In this document: one piece after another, positions 17,788-28,955 of the stretch
How the letters are laid out: the number at the start of each line of letters is the position of its first letter
Numbering within the stretch: the stretch's first letter is position 1
DNA from: an uncultured Pseudomonadota bacterium
Lineage (GTDB): Bacteria > Pseudomonadota > Gammaproteobacteria > Methylococcales > Methylomonadaceae
Direction: 5' to 3'
Assembly (NCBI GenBank): GCA_903848935.1
Contig: CAINHO010000010.1
Location: 44,499 to 108,498, forward strand
DNA length: 64,000 nt
Position numbers and translations under genes: made by a program
The notes under the pieces: generated by a model
The model's database searches: none
What the model was told of the DNA's origin: nothing
Seen by the model: the letters and a program-made list of their open reading frames with translations, nothing else

Positions 17788-19613
17788 TGAACTTAACGCT
17801 CAAACAATCCGCCGAAACCTACGCTATCAATTCCTGGGGTGACGGTTATTTTTCAATCAATCAACACGGAAATGTGTGCGTTAAACCCTGTGCCGATAAG
17901 GAAATTGAAATTGATTTGTACGAAGTCGCACAATCGTTAAATGACAAAAATTTATCGTTGCCAGTTTTAGTGCGCTTCATTGATATTTTGAAAGACCGCG
18001 CTACACGCTTAGATTCGGCATTTCAAAAAGCTCGCGAAATTTTGAATTATCAAGGCAGTTACACGCCTGTTTACCCGATTAAAGTTAATCAACAGCGTAA
18101 AGTAGTTGAAGGAATTTTGGCGGCGGATAACATTGGTTTAGAAGCCGGCAGCAAACCAGAATTGCTGGCAATTATGGCGTTATCGAAATCAAAAAACGGG
18201 GTTATCGTCTGTAACGGCTACAAAGATCGCGCTTACATTCGCCTCGCGTTGATTGGTTTAAAAATGGGTTTAAATGTTTATTTAGTCATCGAAAAACCGC
18301 TCGAACTCGAATTGATTATCGACGAAGCAGCAAAACTTAACGTGATTCCTCAAATGGGCGTGCGGGTGCGTTTGTCGAGTATCAGTGCGGGAAAATGGCA
18401 AAATAGCGGCGGCGAAAAATCAAAATTTGGCTTGCACGCACACGAACTTTTACAGCTTGTTGAACGCTTGAAACAGGTGAATTTATTGGGCGCATTAAAG
18501 TTAATGCACTTTCACATGGGTTCGCAAATCGCCAACATTCACGATATTAAAATTGCACTCAAAGAAGCTGGGCAGTTTTACGTTGAATTTCATCGTTTGG
18601 GCGCAGCCATTCAAATTGTTGATGCAGGTGGCGGACTAGGCGTGGATTATGACGGCAGCAAATCGCGCCGCGAATCGTCGATAAATTACAGTTTGAACGA
18701 ATACGCGCTCAATATCGTGCGTGGTTTTGCCGAAGTTTGTGCGGAGAAAAATGTGCCGCAACCTGACATTTTTACCGAATCGGGCAGGGCGATGACCGCA
18801 CATCACGCTGTTTTAATTAGCGACGTGACCGACATTGAATCGATTTATCGCAATGAAATCGAATTGCAAAATTTGCCGGCGATTCAAAACCCTGTTGAAG
18901 CCTATCACGACGCGCATTTTTTGTTAGCGCAAGCGCGTGAAAGATTCGTCCAAGACCAATGTTCACTGATTGATTTAGCAAAAGCAGAGAATGTTTATGC
19001 GTTATTGTGCCAAAAAATACAAACGCAATTGAATCCGCAAAATCAGAGTGAAGCTGCGATTTTGGACGAGTTAAACGAAAAATTAGCCGACAAAATTTTC
19101 TGTAATTTTTCGTTGTTTCAATCATTGCCTGACGTATGGGGGATTGACCAAGTTTTTCCGATTATGCCAATTCACCGATTGAATGAAACGCCAACGCGAC
19201 GTGCCGTGATTCAAGATTTAACCTGTGATTCGGACGGACGGATTGATTGTTACATTGACGGGCAAAATTTAGAAAACACCTTGCCGATTCATGAAATCGA
19301 CGCGGACAAACCGTATTTGATTGGCTTTTTTATGTTGGGTGCGTATCAAGAAATTTTGGGCGATATGCACAATTTATTCGGTGACACACATTCAATTAAC
19401 ATTAAACTTGGTAATGACGGTTACTATTTTGAAGATTTGCAAGAAGGCGAAGATGTGTCGGAATTGCTTGATTATGTTCACATTAGTAGCGACGAATTGA
19501 TGGAAGCATATCGGGCGAAATTGGCAGCAAGTGATTTGACCATCGCAGAAAAACAAGCCTACGAAAGCGAGTTACTTGCAGGTTTAAATTCTTACACTTA
19601 CTTGGCGAAATAA
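17787..19613 (+). CDS. speA: Biosynthetic arginine decarboxylase
   Basis: 608 aa, slightly shorter than E. coli SpeA. The PLP-lysine motif is YPIKVNQQRKVVEG (about residues 91-104), the glycine-rich phosphate loop is DAGGGLGVDYDG (about 279-290), and the active-site Cys region is QDLTCDSDGRID (about 472-483). It converts arginine to agmatine, the first step to putrescine. Expression depends on translation of the upstream Uma2 gene, an unusual pairing. Confidence 0.95.
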   Translation: MNLTLKQSAETYAINSWGDGYFSINQHGNVCVKPCADKEIEIDLYEVAQSLNDKNLSLPVLVRFIDILKDRATRLDSAFQKAREILNYQGSYTPVYPIKVNQQRKVVEGILAADNIGLEAGSKPELLAIMALSKSKNGVIVCNGYKDRAYIRLALIGLKMGLNVYLVIEKPLELELIIDEAAKLNVIPQMGVRVRLSSISAGKWQNSGGEKSKFGLHAHELLQLVERLKQVNLLGALKLMHFHMGSQIANIHDIKIALKEAGQFYVEFHRLGAAIQIVDAGGGLGVDYDGSKSRRESSINYSLNEYALNIVRGFAEVCAEKNVPQPDIFTESGRAMTAHHAVLISDVTDIESIYRNEIELQNLPAIQNPVEAYHDAHFLLAQARERFVQDQCSLIDLAKAENVYALLCQKIQTQLNPQNQSEAAILDELNEKLADKIFCNFSLFQSLPDVWGIDQVFPIMPIHRLNETPTRRAVIQDLTCDSDGRIDCYIDGQNLENTLPIHEIDADKPYLIGFFMLGAYQEILGDMHNLFGDTHSINIKLGNDGYYFEDLQEGEDVSELLDYVHISSDELMEAYRAKLAASDLTIAEKQAYESELLAGLNSYTYLAK

Positions 19614-19614
19614 G

Positions 19615-20070
19615 ATGCAGTTTTGGCTAATGAAATCCGAACCGAATGTGTTTAGCATCGATGATTTAATGGCGCGTCCGAATCAAACCGAACCGTGGGA
19701 AGGCGTACGAAATTATCAGGCGCGGAATTTTATGCGAGAAATGGAAAGTGGTGATTTATCGTTTTTTTATCATTCCAACTGCAAAGATGCTGGAATTGTG
19801 GGCGTGATGAAAATTGTGAAAACGGCTTATGTCGATGACAGTGCGTTGGATGAAAATAGTCCGTATTTTGATACAAAAAGCACGTTTGAAAATCCACGTT
19901 GGTGGCGCGTGGATGTGCAGTTTGTGGAAAAATTCGAGCGTACAATTACATTGCAAGAATTGAAAACGAAAGTGGAATTAGCAGATTTTAAATTGGTACA
20001 ACGCGGTAATCGGTTGTCAATTTTGCCGATAATAGAAACGCAGTGGGAATTTATTAACGCTTTGAAATAA
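19615..20070 (+). CDS. EVE domain-containing protein (ASCH/PUA-like)
   Basis: 151 aa, a single EVE domain. Family motifs are FWLMKSEPNVFSIDDL at the N-terminus, WEGVRNYQARNFMREM, and GDLSFFYHSNCKDAGIVGVMKI. EVE domains bind modified bases in nucleic acids. It begins 1 nt after speA and is likely in the same transcript. Confidence 0.92.
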   Translation: MQFWLMKSEPNVFSIDDLMARPNQTEPWEGVRNYQARNFMREMESGDLSFFYHSNCKDAGIVGVMKIVKTAYVDDSALDENSPYFDTKSTFENPRWWRVDVQFVEKFERTITLQELKTKVELADFKLVQRGNRLSILPIIETQWEFINALK

Positions 20071-20072
20071 CG

Positions 20073-20103
20073 GTGCCTGGGGGCGAAATCCAGGGCAAGC
20101 ACA
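20073..20103. repeat. Short hairpin repeat-like element before ispF
   Basis: GTGCCTGG-GGGCGAAAT-CCAGGGCAAGCAC forms a bulged stem in the 56-bp gap between the EVE gene and ispF. It has no T-run, so it is not a standard terminator. It resembles small dispersed hairpin repeats, but no second copy is visible in this window. Confidence 0.35.
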
Positions 20104-20126
20104 TATAAATAAACGAGGATTTAAGA

Positions 20127-20603
20127 ATGTTAAGAATTGGACAAGGGTATGACGTGCATCGCTTTAAAGATGGCGGTAATGTTATTTTAGGCGGTGTGAA
20201 CATTCCGTATGAACGGGGTTTAGAAGCGCATTCAGATGGTGATGTGGTTTTACACGCTTTGTGTGATGCCCTTTTAGGTGCAGTAGCGATGGGCGATATT
20301 GGTAAACATTTTCCTGATACCGACCCGAATTTCAAAGGTGCGGACAGTCGGGTTTTGTTGCGTCATGTTTATGATTTGGTTCAAAAGAAAGGCTATCGTT
20401 TGGGCAATGCAGATATTACGATTATCGCGCAAGCTCCCAAAATGTCGCCTTATACGGCAGAAATGTGCGCGAATATCTCGGCAGATTTGAATGTTTCTAT
20501 CGACTGCATCAATGTCAAAGCGACCACCACAGAACAGCTAGGTTTTGAAGGGCGAAAAGAAGGCATTGCAGTACAGGCGGTAGTTTTAGCAGTGAAAAAT
20601 TAA
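20127..20603 (+). CDS. ispF: 2-C-methyl-D-erythritol 2,4-cyclodiphosphate synthase
   Basis: 158 aa. Metal ligands are in the GYDVHRF motif (Asp8, His10) and in [18 protein letters not shown] (His42 region), and the C-terminal substrate motif is [22 protein letters not shown]. The enzyme forms the cyclodiphosphate in the MEP isoprenoid pathway. ispD, its usual partner, is not adjacent. Confidence 0.97.
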   Translation: MLRIGQGYDVHRFKDGGNVILGGVNIPYERGLEAHSDGDVVLHALCDALLGAVAMGDIGKHFPDTDPNFKGADSRVLLRHVYDLVQKKGYRLGNADITIIAQAPKMSPYTAEMCANISADLNVSIDCINVKATTTEQLGFEGRKEGIAVQAVVLAVKN

Positions 20604-20607
20604 AAAT

Positions 20608-21582
20608 TTATATTGGGCGTGTTTGTACAAAATACAATGCGCCTAATAATCCGACTTCGGGATGAATGCACACGTTGACTGCGATTTTTTCTAATGCCGC
20701 ACGGTAACGTCCTTTCGCTAAAAATCCTTCGAGAAATGCACCTTGTTGCAAGGCAGGTAAACATTTCGCCGCAATACCTCCGGCTAAATAAACGCCACCA
20801 GTCGGCAAGCATTTCAACGCTAAATTCCCCGCTTCGGCTCCGTAAATTCTTGAAAATAATTGCAATGTAGCAATACATACCGCGCTGCTGTTTGCCACGG
20901 CGGCGGCACCAATCGCGGCTGCTTTATCTTCGGCGACGGTGATTTCAGCTTCAATTCCTTCATAAAACGGATAATTTGACGCGCACAAAAATTCGTAAAT
21001 CGCCTCAATGCCTACGCCCGAAACTAATCGTTCATAACTGACGTGATCAGGAAAACTCGCTTGCATAAATAAAAGTAATTCAATTTGTTGGGCATCAGTT
21101 GGCGCGAAATCACAATGCCCACCTTCATTAGCAATTACATGATGATTTGTGCCGTCATGAAAAATAATCGCTTCGCCCAAACCCGTTCCTGCCGCTAAAA
21201 CTGCACAATTGCCGATTTGCGTTTTGATATTTGGATTGAGCGCGACAAAATCACTTTCCGGTAACGCTAAAATGCCCCATGCTGCCGCTTCCAAATCGTT
21301 GAGTAACGTAACTTTTTTGGTATTTAATTGTTTGCCGATTTCGTGTCGCGTTAATGTCCACGGCAAATTTGTCGTAACGCAATCGCCATCAACAATTGGC
21401 CCTGCAACACCGAGACATACGGCTTCAATTTTTGTATTTGGAATTAACGCTAAAAAATCTGCTAACAATTCATGGAATGTCGAATAATTTGCACTTTCAA
21501 AACGGTGTTTCACCACACAGTTTTCACCATCAAAAATGGCTAATAATGTTTTTGTGCCGCCAATATCGCCTACTAAAATCAT
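20608..21582 (-). CDS. glk: Glucokinase
   Basis: 324 aa. N-terminal phosphate-1 motif [16 protein letters not shown] (about residues 4-19), the catalytic Asp in [11 protein letters not shown] (about 94-104), and ATP-site AAGTGLGEA. It phosphorylates glucose to glucose-6-phosphate. It overlaps hemE by 4 nt at its start and is the last gene of the minus-strand run that begins at secA. Confidence 0.93.
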   Translation of the reverse strand: MILVGDIGGTKTLLAIFDGENCVVKHRFESANYSTFHELLADFLALIPNTKIEAVCLGVAGPIVDGDCVTTNLPWTLTRHEIGKQLNTKKVTLLNDLEAAAWGILALPESDFVALNPNIKTQIGNCAVLAAGTGLGEAIIFHDGTNHHVIANEGGHCDFAPTDAQQIELLLFMQASFPDHVSYERLVSGVGIEAIYEFLCASNYPFYEGIEAEITVAEDKAAAIGAAAVANSSAVCIATLQLFSRIYGAEAGNLALKCLPTGGVYLAGGIAAKCLPALQQGAFLEGFLAKGRYRAALEKIAVNVCIHPEVGLLGALYFVQTRPI

Positions 21583-22643
21583 GCGTGATAATTCCGGCTG
21601 TATTTGTGTACCGCATCGACCATCGCTTTAACGTGTTCAGGATTGATGTCGGGTAAAATGCCGTGTCCCAAATTGAAAACGTGACCCGAACTGTTACCGT
21701 ATTTTTGTAAAATCGATTTCACTTTTTCGACAATAATTTCGGGTTGTGCATAAAGCGTGAGCGGATCTAAATTGCCTTGCAACGCGACTTTGTCACCAAC
21801 TCTGGCGCGAGCGTGTCCAATATCGGTTTGCCAATCCAAACCGAGTGCGTCATAACCCGTTGCCGCCATATCTTCCAGCCACAGTCCGCCGCCTTTGGTA
21901 AATAAAACCGTTGGAATGCGTTGACCATCGACTTCCGTTTTTAATAATGAACGCACTTGTTGAGCGTAATACAACGAAAATTCTTTGTAATCATCACCGC
22001 TCAACATTCCACCCCATGTATCAAACAGCATCACGGCTTGTGCGCCTGCGGCAATTTGGGCGTTCAAATATGATGCAACCGATTGCGCGAGTTTATCGAG
22101 TAATTTATGGAGCAAGGCAGGTTCGTTAAACATCATCTTTTTAATTTTGGCGAAGTTTTTACTGCTGCTACCTTCAATCATATAGGTTGCCAATGTCCAC
22201 GGACTACCTGAAAAACCAATGAGAGGCACACTTCCATCTAAATTTTTGCGAATCAGTCGCACCGCATCCATCACATAACGCAACTCGATTTCGGGGTCGG
22301 GAATCGGTAATTTTTCAACATCGGCGGCATTTTGAATCGGATTTTTAAATTTTGGCCCTTCGCCTTCGGTGAAATACAAGCCCAAACCCATCGCGTCTGG
22401 AATCGTCAAAATGTCTGAAAACAAAATTGCCGCATCAAAATCAAAGCGGCGCAACGGCTGCAACGTCACTTCGCACGCCAATTCGGGATTGGTGCAAACC
22501 GCCATAAAACTTCCGGCTTCTTCCCGTACTTTTCGATATTCGGGCAAATAACGTCCTGCTTGGCGCATCATCCAAATTGGCGTGTAATCCGTGGGTTGTT
22601 TTAGCAACGCTTTGATAAAGGTATCGTTTTTTAATATGGTCAT
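21579..22643 (-). CDS. hemE: Uroporphyrinogen decarboxylase
   Basis: 354 aa, standard length. It shows the two UroD signatures: [16 protein letters not shown] (about residues 22-37) and [16 protein letters not shown] (about 142-157). It decarboxylates uroporphyrinogen III to coproporphyrinogen III in the haem pathway. hemB lies elsewhere in the window (38566). Confidence 0.97.
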   Translation of the reverse strand: MTILKNDTFIKALLKQPTDYTPIWMMRQAGRYLPEYRKVREEAGSFMAVCTNPELACEVTLQPLRRFDFDAAILFSDILTIPDAMGLGLYFTEGEGPKFKNPIQNAADVEKLPIPDPEIELRYVMDAVRLIRKNLDGSVPLIGFSGSPWTLATYMIEGSSSKNFAKIKKMMFNEPALLHKLLDKLAQSVASYLNAQIAAGAQAVMLFDTWGGMLSGDDYKEFSLYYAQQVRSLLKTEVDGQRIPTVLFTKGGGLWLEDMAATGYDALGLDWQTDIGHARARVGDKVALQGNLDPLTLYAQPEIIVEKVKSILQKYGNSSGHVFNLGHGILPDINPEHVKAMVDAVHKYSRNYHA

Positions 22644-22656
22644 AGTTTTTTCGGAA

Positions 22657-24378
22657 TTAGGGATTTAATTTTCGTGGAAAAGCATTTGCCAATTCAATCG
22701 GCAAAGTTTGTCGCGCTTTTGCGGCTTGCTCAGTATTCGCAAACCCGCCATACATTAACGCAAAACGTTCTTGACCGGCATTATTCGACTTCACGACGCG
22801 AAAGTTTTTATTTAATGTGGGGTGTTTTTTCTTGAATTTTTCAATCGCCACTTCGCTTGAAAGCGTAATCAGTTGCAACGTGTAATTTCCCGCATTGGGT
22901 GGTACAACGGTTGAAACTTTTTCTTTTTCAGTTTTTTCTTTTACGGGTTTAGGTTCGATTTTTTTAACCGGTTCCACTTTTGGCGGAGCAGGTTTTTTGA
23001 CTTCAACGAGCTTTTCAATCGATTTGATTTCAACTTTTTTAATGGGTTCGATTTTGACTTCTTGTACTAATTTGACATCAGGAGCCGCAATTGGAACCGT
23101 TTGAATCATTGATTTCTCAGGTAAGGCTTGGATTTTCATACCTTTCGTGGGTTCAATTTTTGGAAATGCAATGACGGGAACAACAGGTTTAACCTGTTCA
23201 ATGACGACTGGCGCAATCGGGGCGGCTACAACGGGTTCGACTTGGACGGGCGGTGTTCCAACCACAGGCGGAGCTTTTTCCGCTTCTAATACAGGTTGAA
23301 CGGGTTCAACCGTTTTTTCAGGTTCAATGACTTTTTCAACTTCACTGACTGGTGCGAGTGCAACGGGTTTTTCAACGGGGACAGTTTCAACAGCTGAATT
23401 CGTTGATGTAGACACGATTCTTTTTTCAACGTCTAACTGAAACTCAGGAATAACAATATCTTGCTCATCGGTTTTTATTTGCGATTCCACTGGCGCAATT
23501 GGTGTTTTTTCAGGCGGCACAACAGACGGTTTTATAACTTGTTCGATCGGTTCAATAGGTAAAATTGGCGCGTCTTCAACCGATTTTTCTTTGAAATAAT
23601 GCACGCCTTGATTGATGGCAATCGCCAAAATCATTAACCCAGCGAAAGCCATTAACCATTTGTTGTAATTGTTTTGAGTTTTACGCGATAACTTAGTGAA
23701 ATCCGCCATAATCCGTGCCGGAATCCCTTGGGTATCGCGGTAAATTTTTTCGAGCAATTTTTCATCAATCGGCACTGCGCTATAAGTACGCAGTTTCGCC
23801 GCCAAATGACGCAAAAAATACGCGCATTGGCGTTTGCTTAACGTAGGAATCTCGAGCAAATAACAATTGTCTAAGGCTTTGTCGGTTTTACGATGATTAT
23901 TTCTCGCTTCGGGTGTGAGTGAAAAAATCAATTTCAACGCAGGTTGAGCTGTTGCGTAATCTATCAGCGTCGTCATGAGTCCAGAAACCAAAAGTCCCGC
24001 ATCATCGATAATCAACACGATTTTTTTATGTTGTTCTTTAAAATCAAGCAACGCCTGATTCAATGATTCATGCTTATTTCGCAACATCGTTTTCGTGAGT
24101 TGCGCTTCGATGGTTTCAAAACTCAATTCCGCATTTCCTTGCACAAAACAACATTGCCACGCTTCGCTGTTGAGGTCGTAAAGCATATCGAGTAACAACG
24201 TTTTTCCGATACCAGACGCACCACTCACGATTAAATGTTGTTTTAAGTTTGGAATTAGATGCAGCAATAAATCGAATTTTTGCGTTCGTTCTTTTGTGAT
24301 AAGCGGCAACATATCCAGCCCTTCGTCATCGAAAGAACTGCGATTTAATGAAGTCGAAAAAAGGTCGCTATCTGCCAT
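22657..24378 (-). CDS. damX: DamX-like AAA ATPase / SPOR-domain protein
   Basis: 573 aa with three parts. The cytoplasmic AAA domain (about 15-230) has Walker [12 protein letters not shown] and a Walker B-like [11 protein letters not shown] transmembrane helix follows at about 243-260. The periplasmic part is a long Pro/Val/Glu/Lys-rich linker (about 270-495) with repeated VEP/PV units and a C-terminal SPOR domain (about 498-570; [17 protein letters not shown]). SPOR domains bind denuded septal peptidoglycan. It overlaps the 3' end of aroB by 11 nt, the usual aroKB-damX arrangement. Confidence 0.88.
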   Translation of the reverse strand: MADSDLFSTSLNRSSFDDEGLDMLPLITKERTQKFDLLLHLIPNLKQHLIVSGASGIGKTLLLDMLYDLNSEAWQCCFVQGNAELSFETIEAQLTKTMLRNKHESLNQALLDFKEQHKKIVLIIDDAGLLVSGLMTTLIDYATAQPALKLIFSLTPEARNNHRKTDKALDNCYLLEIPTLSKRQCAYFLRHLAAKLRTYSAVPIDEKLLEKIYRDTQGIPARIMADFTKLSRKTQNNYNKWLMAFAGLMILAIAINQGVHYFKEKSVEDAPILPIEPIEQVIKPSVVPPEKTPIAPVESQIKTDEQDIVIPEFQLDVEKRIVSTSTNSAVETVPVEKPVALAPVSEVEKVIEPEKTVEPVQPVLEAEKAPPVVGTPPVQVEPVVAAPIAPVVIEQVKPVVPVIAFPKIEPTKGMKIQALPEKSMIQTVPIAAPDVKLVQEVKIEPIKKVEIKSIEKLVEVKKPAPPKVEPVKKIEPKPVKEKTEKEKVSTVVPPNAGNYTLQLITLSSEVAIEKFKKKHPTLNKNFRVVKSNNAGQERFALMYGGFANTEQAAKARQTLPIELANAFPRKLNP

Positions 24379-25447
24379 AATGTTGCAAAGTTTGCATCAA
24401 AGATAAATTATCGACTAGCATCGGCAACGTCGCTTTGCCAATCGCTTCCAGCAAAATCACCCGAATTGCACCGTCCACATTTTTCTTATCGACTGCCATT
24501 AAATCAATGAAACGTTCGGCGGTTAATTCCGTCGGCGATTTTATGGGTAAGTTTGCGCGTTCAAATAAGTGAATAATTCGTACCACGTCGGCAGCGTTTA
24601 AAAAGCCTTTGCGTTGCGACAAATCAGCGGCTAAACACGTTCCGATGGCAACCGCTTCACCGTGTAAATAAGTGCCATAACCCATGCCAGTTTCAATAGC
24701 GTGACCAAAGGTGTGACCTAAATTCAACGTCGCACGAATACCGCCTTCGTGTTCGTCTTCGGCAACGACTTCGGCTTTCATGCGGCACGATTGCTCAATT
24801 GCATAGGTGAGGGCAGTTTTATCACGCGCTAATAAAACATCGATATTTTCTTCTAGCCATACGAAAAATTCTAAATCTCGAATCAATCCATATTTAATGA
24901 CCTCGGCTAAACCCGCCGCAAATTGGCGATCGTCCAACGTGTCTAAAACATCAACATCAATAATCACGGCTTGCGGCTGATAAAACGCACCAATCATATT
25001 TTTACCGAGCAGATGATTTACGCCCGTTTTGCCACCGACAGATGAATCGACTTGCGCCAATAATGTCGTGGGAATTTGAATAAACGCAATGCCACGTTGA
25101 TAACACGCCGCTGCAAAACCACCCATATCGCCAATTACACCGCCGCCCAAAGCAATTAAGGTCGAATTGCGACTGAACTTACTGGCGAGTAATTTGTCGA
25201 AAATCAAATTAACCGAATCGAACGTTTTAAATTGTTCGCCATCAGGCAAAATCACGCTTTCGACGTGATACGCACTCAAATGTGCCAATACATTTTGTAA
25301 ATACAATGGCGCGACCGTTTCGTTCGTGACGATAATCACTTGTTTCGATTGAATGTGGCGCGTCAATAAATCCGCTTGTGACAATAAATCCGCGCCAATG
25401 TAAATCGGATAACTGCGTTCATCTAATGCGACGGTTAATGTTTTCAT
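24368..25447 (-). CDS. aroB: 3-dehydroquinate synthase
   Basis: 359 aa. The NAD-binding segment [20 protein letters not shown] (about 94-113) and the zinc-ligand histidines in [15 protein letters not shown] (about 238-252) are present. It makes the first carbocycle of the shikimate pathway. It follows aroK by 5 nt. Confidence 0.97.
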   Translation of the reverse strand: MKTLTVALDERSYPIYIGADLLSQADLLTRHIQSKQVIIVTNETVAPLYLQNVLAHLSAYHVESVILPDGEQFKTFDSVNLIFDKLLASKFSRNSTLIALGGGVIGDMGGFAAACYQRGIAFIQIPTTLLAQVDSSVGGKTGVNHLLGKNMIGAFYQPQAVIIDVDVLDTLDDRQFAAGLAEVIKYGLIRDLEFFVWLEENIDVLLARDKTALTYAIEQSCRMKAEVVAEDEHEGGIRATLNLGHTFGHAIETGMGYGTYLHGEAVAIGTCLAADLSQRKGFLNAADVVRIIHLFERANLPIKSPTELTAERFIDLMAVDKKNVDGAIRVILLEAIGKATLPMLVDNLSLMQTLQHYGR

Positions 25448-25452
25448 TCAGT

Positions 25453-25977
25453 TTAATTTTGAGTCGCGTGGTAAATTTCTAAAATATGCGTCACTACATC
25501 TTTGCTCTGCATGATGCCGGTATCAATCGTGAAATCAGCACTCGCCGCGTATAACGGCTGACGTTGAGCAAACAAAGTTTCGAGACGTTCGCGCGGATCT
25601 TCGGTATTTAGCAACGGACGTTGGGTATCGCGGCGTGTGCGTTCGAGCAATTTATCTACATCGCAATGCAAATACACCACAAAACCATTTTCCATCAATA
25701 GTTTGCGATTGTCTTCGCGCAAAATCGCGCCGCCTCCCGTTGCCATGATGATGCCTTTCAATTCGGTGAGTTGCGCTAACATTTTTTGTTCACGATTACG
25801 AAACCCTTCTTCGCCTTCAAATTCAAAAATCGTGGGAATGTCCACACCGGTGCGCTCTTCAATCGCCTTATCACTGTCGTAAAAAGGTAATTTCAAAAGG
25901 CGGGCAAGTTGTCGTCCGATAGTGGTTTTACCTGCTCCCATTAGACCGACTAAATAAATATTTTCTGATTGTTTCAT
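25453..25977 (-). CDS. aroK: Shikimate kinase I
   Basis: 174 aa. Walker A GLMGAGKTTIGRQLAR (about 11-26), shikimate-binding SDKAIEERTG, and the GGGA motif MATGGGAILRE. It phosphorylates shikimate at the 3-position. It is 25 nt downstream of pilQ, the conserved pilQ-aroK-aroB arrangement of gammaproteobacteria. Confidence 0.97.
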   Translation of the reverse strand: MKQSENIYLVGLMGAGKTTIGRQLARLLKLPFYDSDKAIEERTGVDIPTIFEFEGEEGFRNREQKMLAQLTELKGIIMATGGGAILREDNRKLLMENGFVVYLHCDVDKLLERTRRDTQRPLLNTEDPRERLETLFAQRQPLYAASADFTIDTGIMQSKDVVTHILEIYHATQN

Positions 25978-26002
25978 GTGTTCCTTGTTTGTTTAAAACG
26001 AT

Positions 26003-28387
26003 TCATTGCACCACCTGATTATCCTTCATAATTTTGGGCGTAACGAAAATTAACAGTTCTTTGTGATCTTTTGTTTTTGCAGAATTCGTAAATAAATAAC
26101 CTATTCCTGGTAAATCACCGAAAAATGGGATTTTGTTTTTGCTCAACGAATCATCATCTTCATACACGCCACCCAGAACAATGGTCTCGCCATCCTCAAC
26201 TAAAACCGAGGTTTGAATTTGACGGGTATCAATAACTTTATTTCCATTTAATCCGATACTTTGGGCTTCATCTACGTTATCTTTTTTAATATCTAAATTC
26301 ATTAAAACAGAACCACTTGGTGTAATTTGCGGCGTTACTTTTAATGACAATGTTGCATCTTTAAACGTAACAGTTGGGACACTTGTTGAAGATGTCGCAC
26401 CTGCCGCCACTGCTGTTGGTAATGTTACATACGGTACTTGAACACCTTGAGCAATTTGAGCCGTACATCGATTCATGGTCATGATACGCGGATTTGAAAT
26501 ACTTTCAGCACGTCCATCATTTTGCAACGCTGAAATTTCCAAATTCAAAACATAATCTGCACCTCTCGCTAAGGTCATAGCTAATGCACCAGGTGGCGTG
26601 GTATTGATAGCCTGTGCGCCTAAGTCAAATAGCGAATCTTTGACTGTTCCAAGTGAGCCAGTTGTCGGGTCAGGTGAAATACTGCCTTGTGTCCCCGCCC
26701 CACCAGCGGCAAAACCTGTTGAACTATTAACGGCTCCTTGCTTCGCCGCACCAAATTTAACACCTAAATTTCTTGCAAACGTGTCAGTGGCAATGACGAT
26801 GCGAGATTCAATCATGACTTGCTGAACTGGAACATCTAATCGATGAATCAATTTCTTTGCGTCTTCTAATTTTTTTACGGTGTCTTTGACGATTAACGTA
26901 TTGGTACGAGAATCCACAATGGCTGAACCGCGTACTGACAACAAGCGATTTTCATCAGCTTTCCCACCCATGTAATTTTGATTTGCCCCGCCATTCATAT
27001 TATTTTGTGATTGCATGGCATTACCAAGGGAAGATTGTGACGTTTGTTGTTGATTATTCATACCCGTGTTTGAATTCGCACCAGTCATACCCGTTGAAGT
27101 CGAACTGGTATTCGTATTATTACTCGCCCCGCACGTTCCAAATGCCCCTGTATCTAAACCATTGAGTAAACTTTTGAAACTCTCTGCTTTAGCGTAGTTT
27201 ATTTTAATGTATTCAGTCACCAGCACGTCGGATTTTTCGACGACCTCTTCCATTTTCTGCTGCTTTTCTTTGTAATCTTTGATTTTATCGAGTGGCGAAA
27301 TTAACGTGACATTTCCTGTTTGATATTTACCCAATTCCTTAGTCATCAGAATAAATTCAAGGGCTTCATCCCAAGGTACATCATCGAGTTTCAACGTGAT
27401 ATTTCCCGACACATCATCACCCGCCACCATATTTTGTCCGGTAAATTCCGCCAAAATTGAAATAATGTTGCGAATTTCGATGTCTTGAAAATTCAGCGAT
27501 AAACGATCGCCGGTATATTTTACCCGTGATTTTTCCTGCTTCTCTTTCTCTTCGTCACTCAATGGACGAAATTCAATCGTTAACAAACCATCTGTTTGAA
27601 ACACGGAATAATCATAAAGATCGTTCACGGTCGTGACGGTTAAAGTGGTTTCCTGTTTCGCCGAAACTGTGTCGATAAATTTAACCGGTGTTGCAAATTC
27701 GGATACATCTAATCGTTTCGCCAATCCATTAGGCAGTTGCGTATTCAAAAAATTGATAACAACTTTGCCGTTGTCTTTTTTAGAATTAACGACGGTATTT
27801 GGATTCGCCAATGAGACCAAAATTCTCCCTTCATTTTTATCGCCACGCTTAAAATCAAAGCCACTAATACTTTGTTCCGGAATAAACTCCGCCACTTTCG
27901 CATTTGTCGCTTTCGTAGCTTCAGGCGTACTCGCTTTTGCAGATGGTAATTTTTCGACCGGTTTGCTCACAGCGACGGCTTTTGTTTCTTGTATCGGTGT
28001 TAACGTTAACAATACCTTGTTGCCTTCGGTTTTTACGTCAAATGACATAGATTCAAGTAAATTCAGAATCATCCGCACACGACCATCGGCTTCAATGACG
28101 TAAGCATTCAATGCCGCGCCTTGATTGATGGGATAGATTTTTTTCATCAGTCCATTTTTTACCGCTGGAAAATCCAAGACGATACGCGCCGGATTGTCCG
28201 TTTTAAAAACTTTAGGCGGAACAGCTGTGCCGGACAAATCCATTTGAATCTGCAATCTGTCACTGTTTTGTGAAGTGAAATTTATCGCTGATAACGTTAA
28301 TGGTTCGATGGTGTGACCCACCGTAGATACAAAAAATAGCAACCAAACGGCCATTAACAGCTTCAAACGTAAGTTGATGTCCAACAT
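26003..28387 (-). CDS. pilQ: Type IV pilus secretin PilQ
   Basis: 794 aa. Signal peptide, then AMIN domains (about 30-130 and 165-275), a secretin N0/STN domain (about 295-370; LNFQDIEIRNIISILAEFTG), N1 domain and C-terminal secretin barrel with the signature TVLVEDGETIVLGGVYEDD. An Asn/Gln/Ser/Met-rich low-complexity insertion (about 418-480) interrupts the N1 domain. PilQ forms the outer-membrane gate for the pilus and DNA uptake. Confidence 0.95.
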   Translation of the reverse strand: MLDINLRLKLLMAVWLLFFVSTVGHTIEPLTLSAINFTSQNSDRLQIQMDLSGTAVPPKVFKTDNPARIVLDFPAVKNGLMKKIYPINQGAALNAYVIEADGRVRMILNLLESMSFDVKTEGNKVLLTLTPIQETKAVAVSKPVEKLPSAKASTPEATKATNAKVAEFIPEQSISGFDFKRGDKNEGRILVSLANPNTVVNSKKDNGKVVINFLNTQLPNGLAKRLDVSEFATPVKFIDTVSAKQETTLTVTTVNDLYDYSVFQTDGLLTIEFRPLSDEEKEKQEKSRVKYTGDRLSLNFQDIEIRNIISILAEFTGQNMVAGDDVSGNITLKLDDVPWDEALEFILMTKELGKYQTGNVTLISPLDKIKDYKEKQQKMEEVVEKSDVLVTEYIKINYAKAESFKSLLNGLDTGAFGTCGASNNTNTSSTSTGMTGANSNTGMNNQQQTSQSSLGNAMQSQNNMNGGANQNYMGGKADENRLLSVRGSAIVDSRTNTLIVKDTVKKLEDAKKLIHRLDVPVQQVMIESRIVIATDTFARNLGVKFGAAKQGAVNSSTGFAAGGAGTQGSISPDPTTGSLGTVKDSLFDLGAQAINTTPPGALAMTLARGADYVLNLEISALQNDGRAESISNPRIMTMNRCTAQIAQGVQVPYVTLPTAVAAGATSSTSVPTVTFKDATLSLKVTPQITPSGSVLMNLDIKKDNVDEAQSIGLNGNKVIDTRQIQTSVLVEDGETIVLGGVYEDDDSLSKNKIPFFGDLPGIGYLFTNSAKTKDHKELLIFVTPKIMKDNQVVQ

Positions 28388-28405
28388 AAAAGCAGTTTCC
28401 TTTTG

Positions 28406-28954
28406 TTATTCAGTTAGCATTAAAGTCGCAGGCTGTTCGATAAATCGTCCCGGTTTGCTTGGCACAATTTCAATCAATTCGATTTTCTTTTTTGCGATGA
28501 GCGTAATTTTGCCGTCATTTTTACCGATATGATTGCCCGTTTTTACGCGATAAATAGTGTTGTCATCGCCTTTAATCAATCCCCATAACACTGAATTCAT
28601 GTTAATCGTACCGACCATTTTCATACCACTTAATGCAAAGGCTTCGAGCGGTTCTTTGACCCGATTAGCATCGGGATGAATGCCATTATCAGGTTCTTCT
28701 TCTGCTTCGCCTGGTTCAGCAACAGGTTTTATTTTTTCAACGGGTTTAAACGGGTCACGCAAATTACTTTCCCGCTTCAAAAGAAACGGTTCGACGCTTT
28801 TAAATTCGGGCAACGGTTTTACCGCTTCTTGCGGGTGAGCTTTAACACTGGCGATGTATTGCTGCAAATCAGTGAAATCATTCCCGCCACACGCCGTCAA
28901 ATGGATGGCGGCGAGAGCTGTCAATACAAAATGAACACGAGATGAAATTGCCAT
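28406..28954 (-). CDS. pilP: Type IV pilus assembly lipoprotein PilP
   Basis: 182 aa from the ATG at 28954, which opens a lipoprotein signal with lipobox LTAC (Cys22). Longer in-frame starts (to 28978) would overlap pilO. The C-terminal HR-like beta domain (about 100-180; FALSGMKMVGTINMNSVLWGLI) is the PilP domain that contacts PilQ. It links the inner-membrane PilNO complex to the secretin. Confidence 0.92.
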   Translation of the reverse strand: MAISSRVHFVLTALAAIHLTACGGNDFTDLQQYIASVKAHPQEAVKPLPEFKSVEPFLLKRESNLRDPFKPVEKIKPVAEPGEAEEEPDNGIHPDANRVKEPLEAFALSGMKMVGTINMNSVLWGLIKGDDNTIYRVKTGNHIGKNDGKITLIAKKKIELIEIVPSKPGRFIEQPATLMLTE

Positions 28955-28955
28955 A

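Noticed and set aside
22895..23104. 69-codon ORF opposite the Pro/Lys-rich linker of damX
   Set aside because: Low-complexity complement of the repeated linker codons, not a gene.
27633..28103. 156-codon ORF antisense to pilQ
   Set aside because: Shadow of the AMIN-domain coding region; no family features.
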